Source: Colwellia sp.
GTDB lineage: Bacteria; Pseudomonadota; Gammaproteobacteria; Enterobacterales; Alteromonadaceae
Length of the DNA stretch: 64,000 bases
Direction of reading: 5' to 3'
Assembly (NCBI GenBank): GCA_013215465.1
Contig: JABSOW010000014.1
Span: forward strand, 51,936-115,935
The notes under the pieces were generated by a model. It made no database searches. It was not told the origin of the DNA and worked only from the letters and a program-made list of their open reading frames with translations. The translations under genes and the position numbers were made by a program. This document shows, in pieces, positions 35,412-44,850 of this stretch. The first letter of the stretch is position 1. Each line of letters opens with the position of its first letter.

Positions 35412-35524
35412 GCTTTTTAACTCCATTAAGTTTGTTGAAAGCATGTGTAATATAAGTAAGGTTGATCGTAAAAAAACGAGCATTAAAGCACTTCAATAGG
35501 GTATTGAAGTAGTTAAAGGGGGGG

Positions 35525-36400
35525 TTAATTCTTTGGCCTTCCACCTTTTAAAGCTTCTGGAGCCAATTCTTCTGCTATAAATCTTATTTTATCTCTCAAT
35601 TTAACATCTGGTATCACAGAGGCTGCTTTGTCTTGAGGGAAACTTTCAATATAGCCATTTTTAATATTGGTAACCATTATCCCAATTCTCGTAATGGTTA
35701 GTCCTCCTTCTACCTCCTTTCGCCACCTTGTGGATGCTTCTTTCATTGCCCAATTGTATATCTTAATATATTGACTTTTTTTACCACCATCCCTTCTTGC
35801 TTTTTCGTGTTTTTCTAGAAGTAAATAAGCATTAAATTCATCCGAACTTACTTTAGTTTCAATTGTGGATTTTGCTTGGTAAAGGTATTTATTGGCAGTA
35901 TTTATTGCATCTTGTGCTAAGAGCAACTCTGCTTGAGCATTACATAATTTTATAAGGTTTTCATATGACTCTTCAAAATATTCTTCATCGATAAATGATT
36001 CACAAAAAGCATAGAAAGAAGTTAAATTAAGAACAGATACAGCACTAAAAACATATGAACAAGCAAGTTTATCTAACATTTCATCACCTATGATACTTTC
36101 AATAAGAAAGACTGGTGATAAGTGTTGAATTGCATCCTCACTGTGAATTAATTTTATATTTTCTGCTGATCTTTCATAAAGACTAATCGCCAAGCCTAAT
36201 CTTTCTATAAGCTTGTCTTTATTTAAGATAAATTTAGTTCTATCTTCCCAGCCTACAATATTACCGGTATCCAATAGAATTCTATGGTATGAGTTTGAAA
36301 TGTTCTTAGGAAAATTATAAGGCATTTTTAACGCACCTTTATTGCATATATTCACAAGCCTAATTGAGATTTCATGAAGTTTATTTTGCGTTTCATTCAT
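35525..36400 (-). CDS. hypothetical protein coupled to the integrase
   Basis: 291 residues, helical, no signal peptide. The ATG overlaps the integrase stop (TAATG). Visible features: a cytosolic helical N terminus, a region ESFIDEEYFEESYENLIKLC, the charged stretch KHEKARRDGGKKSQYIKIYN, and a C-terminal GGRPKN that resembles an AT-hook core. Proteins with this tail follow integrases in other marine islands, but I cannot name a function. It may be an accessory recombination factor or a cargo gene. Confidence 0.6.
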   Translation of the reverse strand: MNETQNKLHEISIRLVNICNKGALKMPYNFPKNISNSYHRILLDTGNIVGWEDRTKFILNKDKLIERLGLAISLYERSAENIKLIHSEDAIQHLSPVFLIESIIGDEMLDKLACSYVFSAVSVLNLTSFYAFCESFIDEEYFEESYENLIKLCNAQAELLLAQDAINTANKYLYQAKSTIETKVSSDEFNAYLLLEKHEKARRDGGKKSQYIKIYNWAMKEASTRWRKEVEGGLTITRIGIMVTNIKNGYIESFPQDKAASVIPDVKLRDKIRFIAEELAPEALKGGRPKN

Positions 36401-37695
36401 TATTTACCACCTAAAGCAATAACATTGCTAGTTATAGTATTGTTAAGTTGTTGCTCCCATGATTCTAGGGCTATACGCTTTTCAGGTAAGTACTCATATC
36501 GGTCATAATGCTTAGAGCTAACATCTTGCAAGGCGTGATTTTGAAGCCTATCTCTAATAGTTTTACTTATGCCAAGTTCACCCATTAAAGTTTTACAGGT
36601 TCTTCTTATGTCTCTTGGAATAAAAGAGCGAATCTCTGTGTTATCCCTGTAACGTGAAATAGCCTGAGAAAGAGAGTCGGGACGAATATGCTTAGCAAGA
36701 TCAAACCTATGAGGGAAAATAAAATCACTATCACCAGCAGATAGCTTTTGCTCTTTTAAAACTAGGATAGCTGACTCTGTTAAAGGGATTATGTGGAGTC
36801 GTTTGTTCTTTGAAATATCTGAAGTTATCAAAAGTGTTTTTTCTTCCCAATTAACAGACTCCCACTTTGAAGCTACCAATTCATAAGGTCTTTGCCCGCC
36901 AGTATAAAGTGTTAGCTGAAGAAGATTTCTAATGTTATCGCCCATTTTAAAGCGATAGTATTCATGCTTTAAGTCATGAAGTAATTGCTTAACTTCGGTT
37001 TTAGATAAGTAATGTTCACCAATTCTTTCAGCTGCTTTCTGCTTTGGTATACCGGCCACTGGGTTATAGGCTAATCCAAATTTAGCTTCATCAATATAGT
37101 TTGCAGGATCATTGTCATGTTTTAAGCCATAATTAAAGGCAGCCATTAAATAGCTTCTGACCCTATTGCTTTGGGTTGTTGCATCACGCTTAATCATATT
37201 CGACAAGACAATAATTACATCATGCGCGGTTACATCTTTAGCTTTCGTATCTTGAGAAATATAAGGGTAAACCTCTTTTTCCAATGAAGATAAAACAGCT
37301 TTATATGTTCGCTTTCCGTCTTTTTCCATTTGCGCCGTATAACTAACAAATAATTGCTTGATACTTCCCTTTTGCGCTTCAACCTTTTTAGCCAGTGCTT
37401 TATCTTTTTCTGTTTGCGCTATAACCTCTTTAGGATCTAGCCCTTTCTTTAATAATGCCCCGTATGCTGTAGCCTGTTTTCTAGCATCAGATAGTGAACA
37501 TTCTGGATGTTTTTCTAGTTGAATGAACTTGGCTTTACCATCTTTAAAATACCTAAACACAAATTGCTTAGAACCTTTAGGAGTGATTTGTACAGCAAGT
37601 TTTCCTGTTCCCCTCTCACCATTAACATCCCACTTATAATATGGATTGTTTTTGGGCTTAAAGCCTTTAATTTGGGGAACGGTAAGCATATTCAC
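36400..37695 (-). CDS. tyrosine-recombinase integrase of the tRNA-Ile element
   Basis: 431 residues. The N-terminal arm-binding domain (NPYYKWDVNGERGTGKLAVQ, LGKHP-type segment QLEKHPECSLSDARKQA), a core-binding domain, and the C-terminal catalytic domain are present. The catalytic domain has the first Arg in TGGQRPYELVASKW (near 265), box II RDIRRTCK with LQNHA, and the nucleophilic Tyr in SSKHYDRYEYLPEKR near 408. The usual box II His is Arg here (PRDIRRT). It is transcribed away from attR, 174 bp from it, with arm-type repeats in between. Best explanation for the 55-bp att repeats. Confidence 0.93.
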   Translation of the reverse strand: MNMLTVPQIKGFKPKNNPYYKWDVNGERGTGKLAVQITPKGSKQFVFRYFKDGKAKFIQLEKHPECSLSDARKQATAYGALLKKGLDPKEVIAQTEKDKALAKKVEAQKGSIKQLFVSYTAQMEKDGKRTYKAVLSSLEKEVYPYISQDTKAKDVTAHDVIIVLSNMIKRDATTQSNRVRSYLMAAFNYGLKHDNDPANYIDEAKFGLAYNPVAGIPKQKAAERIGEHYLSKTEVKQLLHDLKHEYYRFKMGDNIRNLLQLTLYTGGQRPYELVASKWESVNWEEKTLLITSDISKNKRLHIIPLTESAILVLKEQKLSAGDSDFIFPHRFDLAKHIRPDSLSQAISRYRDNTEIRSFIPRDIRRTCKTLMGELGISKTIRDRLQNHALQDVSSKHYDRYEYLPEKRIALESWEQQLNNTITSNVIALGGK

Positions 37696-37701
37696 TCCTT
37701 G

Positions 37702-37745
37702 TTACTTGACTAGAAAATTATTTAGTCATGTTGTTAGTCAAGTAA
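37702..37745. promoter_or_regulatory. arm-type site candidates near attR
   Basis: TTACTTGACTA (37702-37712) and TTAGTCAAGTAA (37734-37745), plus a partial TTAGTCATG (37722-37730). These are the same words as at 32348-32371. The sites also overlap the integrase promoter region, allowing autoregulation. Confidence 0.6.
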
Positions 37746-37868
37746 GAGTGTAGCTGAATGAAATACAATGAAGCAATGTAAAATAAAAATATATCATAAC
37801 TGTTTGTTTTAATGTGTTTATTCAGCAAGGTGTAATTTTATGAAATGCTAATGCAATAAGGTTAATCA

Positions 37869-37923
37869 CGACTCATAATCGGCAGGTCCCCAGTTCAAGT
37901 CTGGGAAGGCCCACCATTTTCAT
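37869..37923 (+). repeat. attR: 55-bp direct repeat of the tRNA-Ile 3' half
   Basis: Identical to 32245-32299. It lacks the acceptor 5' strand and D arm, so it is not a second tRNA gene. Confidence 0.92.
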
Positions 37924-38612
37924 TATTCATACATATGGGAGTTGTAAACATCTCCAACGAGTAAGCCTTGTTTTTATTCAAATAGACTTCTTATATCAGC
38001 CATAATCCCTGAGTTAATCTACGCTGTAATTATTAACTATAGTTTCAATGTGTTATCTCATTTTTTAGTCTTTAGCTTACTCTGCCATACTGATTTTTAT
38101 CCCAATTAAATTAATTAATGGATCAAGTTTTAATGAGAATAAACTTGTTTAAAACAGGCTGTTGATTGGTATTATATCGTGCTATATTTTTCTGCGCTGG
38201 TTTCCTCCTCGTTAACTTAATATGAACCATGATTGAATACAGCAAAATTCAAAGAGGTTATCTCAAGTAAAACCGGTCATTGAGTATCAAATATATAGAT
38301 GATGCTATAAAATATCGTGTTGATATATTTTTCCGCTGAGAAATGATTGCGAGTGCCAGCACAAGTAATAACCCAGACCAAGAAAATTATAAAGTAATAT
38401 ACTATTCTATTGCGTATTACTATGATATATATCCAGTTAACCCTAAATTATCGGGGGAAACAATGTAGATAAATATGTCTACTATCAGTTATAGTATGTG
38501 CCTGTTGCAATTGATTGTAGATGTCAACATTACTATTTAGACGACATTTTTATGATTTTCTGCACGTACCGTAAATGCTAGTGTTTGGCATTGTATGCAT
38601 TATTTTTTCAAA
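37924..38612. other. 690-bp AT-rich gap between attR and the TonB-YfiR-GGDEF operon
   Basis: No gene, RNA or clear repeat seen. It is strongly AT-rich with short hairpin-like words (AATATCGTGTTGATATATTT near 38310). It probably carries the promoter of the downstream operon, and an unrecognised leader RNA is possible. Confidence 0.5.
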
Positions 38613-38631
38613 CTAATTGAGAATCATCTTG
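38613..38631. promoter_or_regulatory. possible Fur box upstream of the second TonB receptor
   Basis: CTAATTGAGAATCATCTTG matches the 19-bp Fur consensus at 11 positions, including the central TGAnAATCAT. It ends 27 bp before the receptor ATG. The match is moderate, so this is only a candidate for iron control. Confidence 0.35.
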
Positions 38632-38658
38632 TTTGAAAACAATTTACAAGGTTACGTA

Positions 38659-40707
38659 ATGAAAATTACCATTATTGTATTCACACTTTTTCCTATTTTT
38701 TTTATTCATGCCGCTGATTCTGAATTAAATAGCTTTGACTTAGAGTCGCTTTTAGCGACGGATGTACAAATTACCTCTGCTATGAAGCGCACTCAAACAG
38801 CTTCTAAAACTGCGGCTTCTGTTTACGTTTTGTCGAGTCAAAAAATAAAAAACTCGGGTGTTACCTCTATTGCTCAGGCATTGACATTGGTTCCTGGTAT
38901 GCAGGTGCGTCGAATCGATGGTAATAAATGGGCAATTAGCGCTCGGACCCCAGCAGGACGCTTTACGAGCAAATTACTGGTAATGATTGATGGTCAGAGT
39001 ATTTATAATCCAGCTTTTGCTGGGGTGTATTGGGAAGCGCTGAATATACCTCTCTATGATGTTGAGAGAATCGAGATCATTAAAGGGCAGGGAGGACTTC
39101 TTTGGGGGAGTAATGCAACAAATGGCGTCGTTAATGTTATTACTAAACACTCCTTAGATACTCGTTCAGCGGTGGGGCACATTGAAACCGGTTCGCGCTT
39201 AAATCATCGGGTGAGTTTTCGCGTTGGTGATGATCTAAGTTTAACCAAGCATAGTAGTTATAGAGTTTATGGCAGTAATGAAAGCTCGGGTAAATCGGCT
39301 CAAAGTGTGCTGTGGGATACTAGAGATAAGGCAAAAAAAACTAGCCTTGGTGGTAGAATTGATCTTACCCTAAATGATGATAGTGCGTTAATTATTCAAG
39401 GTGATTATACTAAGATTAATATTGGCCAAACGCTGCAACTTCCCTCACCAGTCACGCATGAGAGAATGGAAGTAGGTGAATCTGAAAAACGTCAGCATGC
39501 GCAGTTGATGTTACGCTTGGATAACCGTTTGTCGAACACTTCAAATCAAATGTTTCAAGCTTCAATGTCAGTACAAGAGGGTGAGCAAACCTATTTTAAT
39601 GAGCAGTTTAGTCATTATGATTTTGATTACCAGCTCAATATGCTAACGGGGCCAACCCAAACCAATATTGGATTGAACTATAGATATAACGATATCCCTT
39701 TCACTGATTCAGCTTTTGTTAAAAGTAGTAGTATGACCGAATCTATTACTCAGTTTGGGGGGTTTTTACAGACAAATGTTACCTTAATTCCCAAGGTATT
39801 AGATTTAATTATTGGTAATAAATCCGAGCATAATAATCTTACCGGCTGGGAGCATCAGCCGGCAATTAGGCTAACATGGACGCCAAATGAAGCACATTTT
39901 TTCTGGGCGTCAATTTCACAAGGTGTTCGAATACCCTCTTTAGCAGAATATGATTATGAGACGGTTGTTAATGGGATAAAAGTAAAAGATTATCTCGTCA
40001 CGGGTAACCCAAGCTTCGATAATACGAGGATCAGAACAGTACTAAAAGGTGATGCAGGTACCGAAGCTGAAACCTCTATATCAACTGAGTTTGGCTACCG
40101 CATGAGCCAGGATGGCTGGAATTTAGATTTATCTTTATTTCATACTGATTCAAAAAATGCATTCGGTGTTGCGCCTAGTATTTCAGCTACTAGTTTTACG
40201 GCTATTTCTAGCTTTTTAGGCGAAGGAAATCTTCTAGGTGCATTGGGCTATTTAAGTGCGGCAACAGTTGATGTTGTCTTTCTCACAGGCGTTGAGTTGA
40301 TATCAAAAGGCGGCGATATAGTGATTAGTTGGCAACCTAACTCGCGTGTACATTCAGAGCTAAGCTATAGCTATACAACATATTACTATAAAAATGAAGG
40401 TAGTTCTCTTCTGGCAAACGATGGAACACTCCATCAGTTGTCTTTATCCAACACGGTGCAATTGACTGATGAGCAAACTCTCTTTTCATTAATAAGATGG
40501 GAAAATGGTGATGCCTATAACACTGATAATTATGTATCATTAGACCTTAGCTGGGGATGGGAAGTAACGCCATGGCTTCAGCTGTCAGTGACAGGTAACA
40601 ACTTACTTGATAGCTCACATTTAGAATACGGGAAAATGAATGACACTCTCACTGTTCCTACTTACATTGATAGAAGTGTCATATTAGGATTATCATTCAA
40701 CTTTTAG
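38659..40707 (+). CDS. TonB-dependent receptor, first gene of a YfiR/GGDEF-EAL operon
   Basis: ATG 38659 chosen over an upstream TTG (38617) because it gives a clean signal peptide (MKITIIVFTLFPIFFIHA) and an AAGG ribosome site. The plug domain starts near residue 45 (TASKTAASVYVLSSQKIKNS, DVERIEIIKGQGGLLWGSNA then TNGVVNVITK). The barrel ends with an aromatic C-terminal signal (VILGLSFNF). About 682 residues, at the small end for the family. The plug resembles iron-siderophore/vitamin receptors, but the ligand cannot be read. The next gene starts 14 bp after the stop. Confidence 0.85.
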   Translation: MKITIIVFTLFPIFFIHAADSELNSFDLESLLATDVQITSAMKRTQTASKTAASVYVLSSQKIKNSGVTSIAQALTLVPGMQVRRIDGNKWAISARTPAGRFTSKLLVMIDGQSIYNPAFAGVYWEALNIPLYDVERIEIIKGQGGLLWGSNATNGVVNVITKHSLDTRSAVGHIETGSRLNHRVSFRVGDDLSLTKHSSYRVYGSNESSGKSAQSVLWDTRDKAKKTSLGGRIDLTLNDDSALIIQGDYTKINIGQTLQLPSPVTHERMEVGESEKRQHAQLMLRLDNRLSNTSNQMFQASMSVQEGEQTYFNEQFSHYDFDYQLNMLTGPTQTNIGLNYRYNDIPFTDSAFVKSSSMTESITQFGGFLQTNVTLIPKVLDLIIGNKSEHNNLTGWEHQPAIRLTWTPNEAHFFWASISQGVRIPSLAEYDYETVVNGIKVKDYLVTGNPSFDNTRIRTVLKGDAGTEAETSISTEFGYRMSQDGWNLDLSLFHTDSKNAFGVAPSISATSFTAISSFLGEGNLLGALGYLSAATVDVVFLTGVELISKGGDIVISWQPNSRVHSELSYSYTTYYYKNEGSSLLANDGTLHQLSLSNTVQLTDEQTLFSLIRWENGDAYNTDNYVSLDLSWGWEVTPWLQLSVTGNNLLDSSHLEYGKMNDTLTVPTYIDRSVILGLSFNF

Positions 40708-40721
40708 TTGAATTTTTGCAG

Positions 40722-41267
40722 ATGAAAAATATTCGACGTTTACTTAGTCTTATCACTTGTTTCTACATCTCTCAAGTAGGTGAGGTCTATGCATCTGATA
40801 GAGAAATAGCCCTAAAGGCTGGGCTTATATTTAACTTTGCTGTTTATAGTAAAGGTGAATGGTTCGACACGGTAAAACATAAAAATTACCTTATTTGTAG
40901 CCCTGATCCTAGTTTTGTTAGGGTAGCCCGTCAAACATTACAAAATAAAAAAGTACGAAACTCGCCCGTTTTGGTTCAGTACATTTCTCTTGATACCTTC
41001 CGCAACCATCATTGTAATGCCGTTTTTTTTAGTGCCAATAGGAATATAGCTTTGAAATTTGATCCGCTGAACAATAATTTTTTAGCTGCTATGCTGATCG
41101 GTGAGTCTGATGGCTTTATAGAGCGTGGCGGGCATATAAACTTTTTTTTAGCGGGTGGAAGAGTTCGTTTTGAAATTGACCCAGTAGGATTGCGCAATAG
41201 CAATATTGAAGTAAGCTCTAAGGTCATTAGGCTGGGTAAGGTTGTTAGCAGAGGTGCAGATGACTAA
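40722..41267 (+). CDS. YfiR-family (DUF4154) periplasmic protein
   Basis: 181 residues from ATG 40722 (an in-frame TTG two codons earlier is less likely). Signal peptide, then the YfiR pattern: REIALKAGLIFNFAVYSKGE, a cysteine in YLICSPDPS, NHHCNAVFFSANRN, the IGESDGFIERGGHINFFL box, and the C-terminal SSKVIRLGKVV. In the Pseudomonas YfiBNR system YfiR binds the periplasmic part of the diguanylate cyclase YfiN and holds it inactive. Here the next gene encodes such an enzyme and overlaps this one by 8 bp, strongly suggesting partners. Confidence 0.85.
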   Translation: MKNIRRLLSLITCFYISQVGEVYASDREIALKAGLIFNFAVYSKGEWFDTVKHKNYLICSPDPSFVRVARQTLQNKKVRNSPVLVQYISLDTFRNHHCNAVFFSANRNIALKFDPLNNNFLAAMLIGESDGFIERGGHINFFLAGGRVRFEIDPVGLRNSNIEVSSKVIRLGKVVSRGADD

Positions 41268-43296
41268 TCACTCAACGGCTCAACCTATTCGTCGTAAGTT
41301 TTTATTGATTTTGATGCTGATGTCTACTTTTACTACAGCGATTACTGCCATTTCATTATTGATGTATGAATTTCGAAATGCTGAACAGACGCATAGTGAA
41401 ACACTTAAGCTGATTTCTACTGTTATCACCCCCAGCTTAACTGCTGCTGTTATCTTTAATGATATTGATACTGTAATGGAACTGATTGAGCCTATCGTGC
41501 AGGTGGAGGGGATCTTTCGAGTATTAGTTACTAATAAAAAAGAAGCTATTGCGGATGTGTTTGACAGCACAAATAACAATGAAGATATGCTTGTTATTAA
41601 AAAAACATCAGCCTTAAAGATGGATGGCATTAGCTATGGAGCGCTTACTATTTATGCCGATAATTCTGTTGTTGAGAAGCGAATTAGTTTTTACCAAACG
41701 TTTGTTATGCAGCTGTTGTTGGGAATATTTGTTTTAAGTTTAATCGTTTCAATGATATTGAGTCGACTATTCACTCAGCCATTACTTAATTTGACTGCGA
41801 TTGCTAAAAAAATAACGTCGAGCAGTAACTATAATTTACGCGCAACACGACTCACTTCAGATGAAATTGGTGAGTTAACAGATTGTTTTAATACTATGTT
41901 AGAAACCGTTGAGTATCGAGACCGAATGCTTGAAACTGAAGTGTTGTCGAGAACAAAAGAGCTGGAATTAGTCAACAGTCGATTACATCATCAAGCCAAT
42001 GAAGATGCCCTTTCAGGCTTACCGAACAGACGTGCTATTTACAATGAACTGCAACAACTTATTGATGATAAGACTCCTTTTTCGTTGTTATTTATTGATT
42101 TAGACGGCTTTAAGCGTATCAATGATACCTTGGGTCATGACTACGGTGATATCTTACTAAAGCAGGTCAGTGCTCGTATCGTTAGCGGTGTCAGAAATTC
42201 TGATTATGTTGCCCGCTTAGGAGGAGATGAATTTACTGTTATTCTAAGGGGTCTTATCTTGCCCCATCAGATTGATAAAATAACAGCGGTTATTTTAACG
42301 CAGTTATCAACACCCTTTGAAATTGATAATGAAAGCATATACGTGTCCGGCAGTTTGGGGGTTACGTTATATCCTGATGACGGGTCTACAGTTGATAATC
42401 TAATGAAAAATGCTGATCAGGCGATGTATGAGTCTAAGAATCAAGGGAAAAATCGTTGCAGTTATTTTTGTGCTGAGATGCAAAGCCGAGCGCAAGCCAA
42501 GAAAACTTTAATCAATGATCTTAGGCTTGGTCTCGAGAGACAAGAATTTGAATTATATTATCAACCTATTATTTCTCTAAAAAATAACAAAGTTTGTAAA
42601 GCTGAAGCCTTAATACGTTGGCATCATCCAGAGAGGGGCTTGTTATTTCCTGATGAGTTTATCGCTACTGTTGAGGAAGAGGGGTTTATTAGTGAGCTTG
42701 GTCACTGGGTAGCTATGCAAGCAAGTACTGATGCGGCTCGGTGGTTGAATTTATTTGGCTCGGATATCCAAGTAAGTATCAATATATCGCCTTTACAATT
42801 TAAAAATAGTAATGAGCTTCTTCAAGATTGGCTCTGTTATCTTAGAAACCTTAATTTAAATAACAAAAACATCGTCGTTGAAATAACAGAACACTCCCTT
42901 ATGGAAAATAGGGAAGATATTAGAGCAACGTTAAATGATATGCGACAATCAGGTATAGGTATAGCGATTGACGACTTTGGTGTTGGTTACTCTTCATTAT
43001 CTTATTTGCAGCAATTGGATCTGGATATTCTTAAAATTGACAGATCTTTTATTAGTAACTTGTCAAACCCAAATAGCTTTGCGTTGTGCAAGGCGATAAT
43101 TACCATTGCTCATGAATTAGGCTTAAGTGTTATAGCGGAAGGCATAGAAACAGAGCAACAAAGAGAAACTTTAACCAAGGTTGGCTGTGACTTTGGTCAG
43201 GGTTATCTTTTTTCTAAGCCTTTGCCAAATCAACAATTTGAAGAGGAATATATTCATTCCTCTAATCAGATTATGAAAAATAATTTATCTCTTTAA
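41260..43296 (+). CDS. membrane diguanylate cyclase/phosphodiesterase (YfiN-like sensor, HAMP, GGDEF, EAL)
   Basis: ATG 41260 chosen over TTG 41242; it overlaps the YfiR-like gene by 8 bp (ATGACTAA). Membrane helices at about 12-34 and 150-172 enclose a periplasmic CHASE8-like sensor. HAMP follows (about 175-225), then GGDEF (intact GGDEF at 321-325) and EAL (EALIRW at 449, DDFGVGYSS at 571). Both active-site motifs look intact, so it may make and degrade c-di-GMP. YfiN itself lacks EAL, so this is a dual-domain relative. Likely input: the periplasmic YfiR-like protein, perhaps via the TonB receptor (inference). Confidence 0.9.
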   Translation: MTNHSTAQPIRRKFLLILMLMSTFTTAITAISLLMYEFRNAEQTHSETLKLISTVITPSLTAAVIFNDIDTVMELIEPIVQVEGIFRVLVTNKKEAIADVFDSTNNNEDMLVIKKTSALKMDGISYGALTIYADNSVVEKRISFYQTFVMQLLLGIFVLSLIVSMILSRLFTQPLLNLTAIAKKITSSSNYNLRATRLTSDEIGELTDCFNTMLETVEYRDRMLETEVLSRTKELELVNSRLHHQANEDALSGLPNRRAIYNELQQLIDDKTPFSLLFIDLDGFKRINDTLGHDYGDILLKQVSARIVSGVRNSDYVARLGGDEFTVILRGLILPHQIDKITAVILTQLSTPFEIDNESIYVSGSLGVTLYPDDGSTVDNLMKNADQAMYESKNQGKNRCSYFCAEMQSRAQAKKTLINDLRLGLERQEFELYYQPIISLKNNKVCKAEALIRWHHPERGLLFPDEFIATVEEEGFISELGHWVAMQASTDAARWLNLFGSDIQVSINISPLQFKNSNELLQDWLCYLRNLNLNNKNIVVEITEHSLMENREDIRATLNDMRQSGIGIAIDDFGVGYSSLSYLQQLDLDILKIDRSFISNLSNPNSFALCKAIITIAHELGLSVIAEGIETEQQRETLTKVGCDFGQGYLFSKPLPNQQFEEEYIHSSNQIMKNNLSL

Positions 43297-43511
43297 TTCT
43301 AGCTATCGTATTTTTTGAGTTTTGCCTGTTTTATATACCAGGCTAGTTTGATTGTCTAAGTCTTTAGGGTAGGTAAAAACATCCTACTTGTTTTAAATTT
43401 ATGCACTTATTTATATATAAAACATATGAAAACTATAATTTGAATATATTATGATAATCATTAGTGGCCGTATATAGTTAGTTAACTAACTGACTTTTTG
43501 CAAGGATAACC

Positions 43512-44693
43512 ATGAGTAAAACATTAACTGCATATAATTGGCAAGATCCAATGTTTCTAAATAATCAATTGACTGAAGAAGAGCGCATGATTAGAGACAC
43601 GGCTCATGATTATTGCCAAAATAAATTACTACCTAGAGTATTAAAAGCAAATAGAGATGAAGTTTTTGATATTGAAATCATGACAGAGCTTGGTGAGCTT
43701 GGTCTACTGGGAGCTACTTTACCTGCACAATATGGCGGTAGTGAAGTTAACTATGTTAGTTATGGTTTGATAGCACGTGAAGTGGAGCGTGTTGACAGTG
43801 GTTATCGTAGTGCCATGAGCGTGCAATCGTCTTTGGTTATGCATCCTATATATGCCTTTGGCAGTGAAGAGCAAAAAAACAAATACTTACCTAAACTGGC
43901 TAGGGGCGAGTGGATCGGTTGTTTTGGTTTAACTGAACCCGATTCTGGCAGTGATCCCGCATCAATGAACAGTAGAGCTATTAAGGTTGATGGTGGTTAC
44001 ACGCTAGTGGGTAACAAAATGTGGATAACAAATTCACCAATTGCTGATGTTTTTGTTATATGGGCAAAATTAGACGGGGTGATACGTGGTTTCATTCTCG
44101 AAAAGGGCATGGTGGGTTTAACCGCACCTAAAATTGAAGGGAAATTTTCGCTACGTGCTTCTATTACCGGCGAGATAGTCATGGATAATGTTTTTGTGCC
44201 AGAAGAAAATATGTTTCCAGAGATAAAAGGTTTAGCAGGGCCTTTTGGCTGCCTTAATAAAGCACGTTACGGCATTGCTTGGGGAAGTTTAGGGGCGGCA
44301 GAGTTCTGTTTTGAAGGCGCTCGTAATTATACTTTAGATCGAAAACAATTTAATCGGCCATTAGCCGCTAACCAATTAATACAAAAAAAATTAGCAGACA
44401 TGCAAACAGAGATTGCCTTGGGTTTGCAAGGTTGTTTGCAAATGGGCCGATTAATGGATAAAGATCAATGTCCTACCGAACTTATTTCTCTGATGAAACG
44501 TAATAATTGTGGTAAATCATTAGACATAGCACGTACCGCTAGAGATATGCATGGTGGTAATGGTATCAGTGATGAATTTGGTATTATCCGTCATGTAATG
44601 AATTTAGAAGCGGTTAATACCTATGAAGGCACTCATGATATTCATGCCTTAATTTTAGGCAGAGCAATTACCGGTATACAAGCCTTTTACTAA
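43512..44693 (+). CDS. gcdH: glutaryl-CoA dehydrogenase
   Basis: Flavoenzyme that oxidatively decarboxylates glutaryl-CoA to crotonyl-CoA in lysine/tryptophan breakdown. The opening [23 protein letters not shown]/substrate segments [16 protein letters not shown] and [11 protein letters not shown], and the catalytic Glu in [20 protein letters not shown] are characteristic of GcdH rather than other acyl-CoA dehydrogenases. At 393 residues it is the expected length. The adjacent Lrp-type regulator is a plausible controller. Confidence 0.93.
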   Translation: MSKTLTAYNWQDPMFLNNQLTEEERMIRDTAHDYCQNKLLPRVLKANRDEVFDIEIMTELGELGLLGATLPAQYGGSEVNYVSYGLIAREVERVDSGYRSAMSVQSSLVMHPIYAFGSEEQKNKYLPKLARGEWIGCFGLTEPDSGSDPASMNSRAIKVDGGYTLVGNKMWITNSPIADVFVIWAKLDGVIRGFILEKGMVGLTAPKIEGKFSLRASITGEIVMDNVFVPEENMFPEIKGLAGPFGCLNKARYGIAWGSLGAAEFCFEGARNYTLDRKQFNRPLAANQLIQKKLADMQTEIALGLQGCLQMGRLMDKDQCPTELISLMKRNNCGKSLDIARTARDMHGGNGISDEFGIIRHVMNLEAVNTYEGTHDIHALILGRAITGIQAFY

Positions 44694-44760
44694 AAAGGTG
44701 TCTTCATTGAAAGACCAAGTTTCTAGTAATAGTATTGGTTGTTGCTTCGACGTTCAATAT

Positions 44761-44794
44761 AAAGCTAACATCACTGTATGTTAGCTTTTTTTTT
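44761..44794 (+). terminator. rho-independent terminator after gcdH
   Basis: AAGCTAACAT and ATGTTAGCTT form a perfect 10-bp stem with a 6-base loop, followed by a run of T. Confidence 0.9.
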
Positions 44795-44850
44795 AGTTTT
44801 TTCTATGTCATTATTATATAAAGTCAGAATAATCTAGTGTAATTATACCC

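Noticed and set aside
37869..37923. Apparent second tRNA-Ile copy
   Set aside because: Only the anticodon-to-3' half is present; the acceptor 5' strand and D arm are missing. It is the attR repeat.
37924..38612. Riboswitch upstream of the TonB-YfiR-GGDEF operon
   Set aside because: No conserved c-di-GMP, cobalamin or other riboswitch core could be recognised in the AT-rich sequence.
38617..38658. TTG start for the second TonB receptor
   Set aside because: It adds 14 polar residues before a good signal peptide and overlaps a possible Fur box; ATG 38659 has a better ribosome site.
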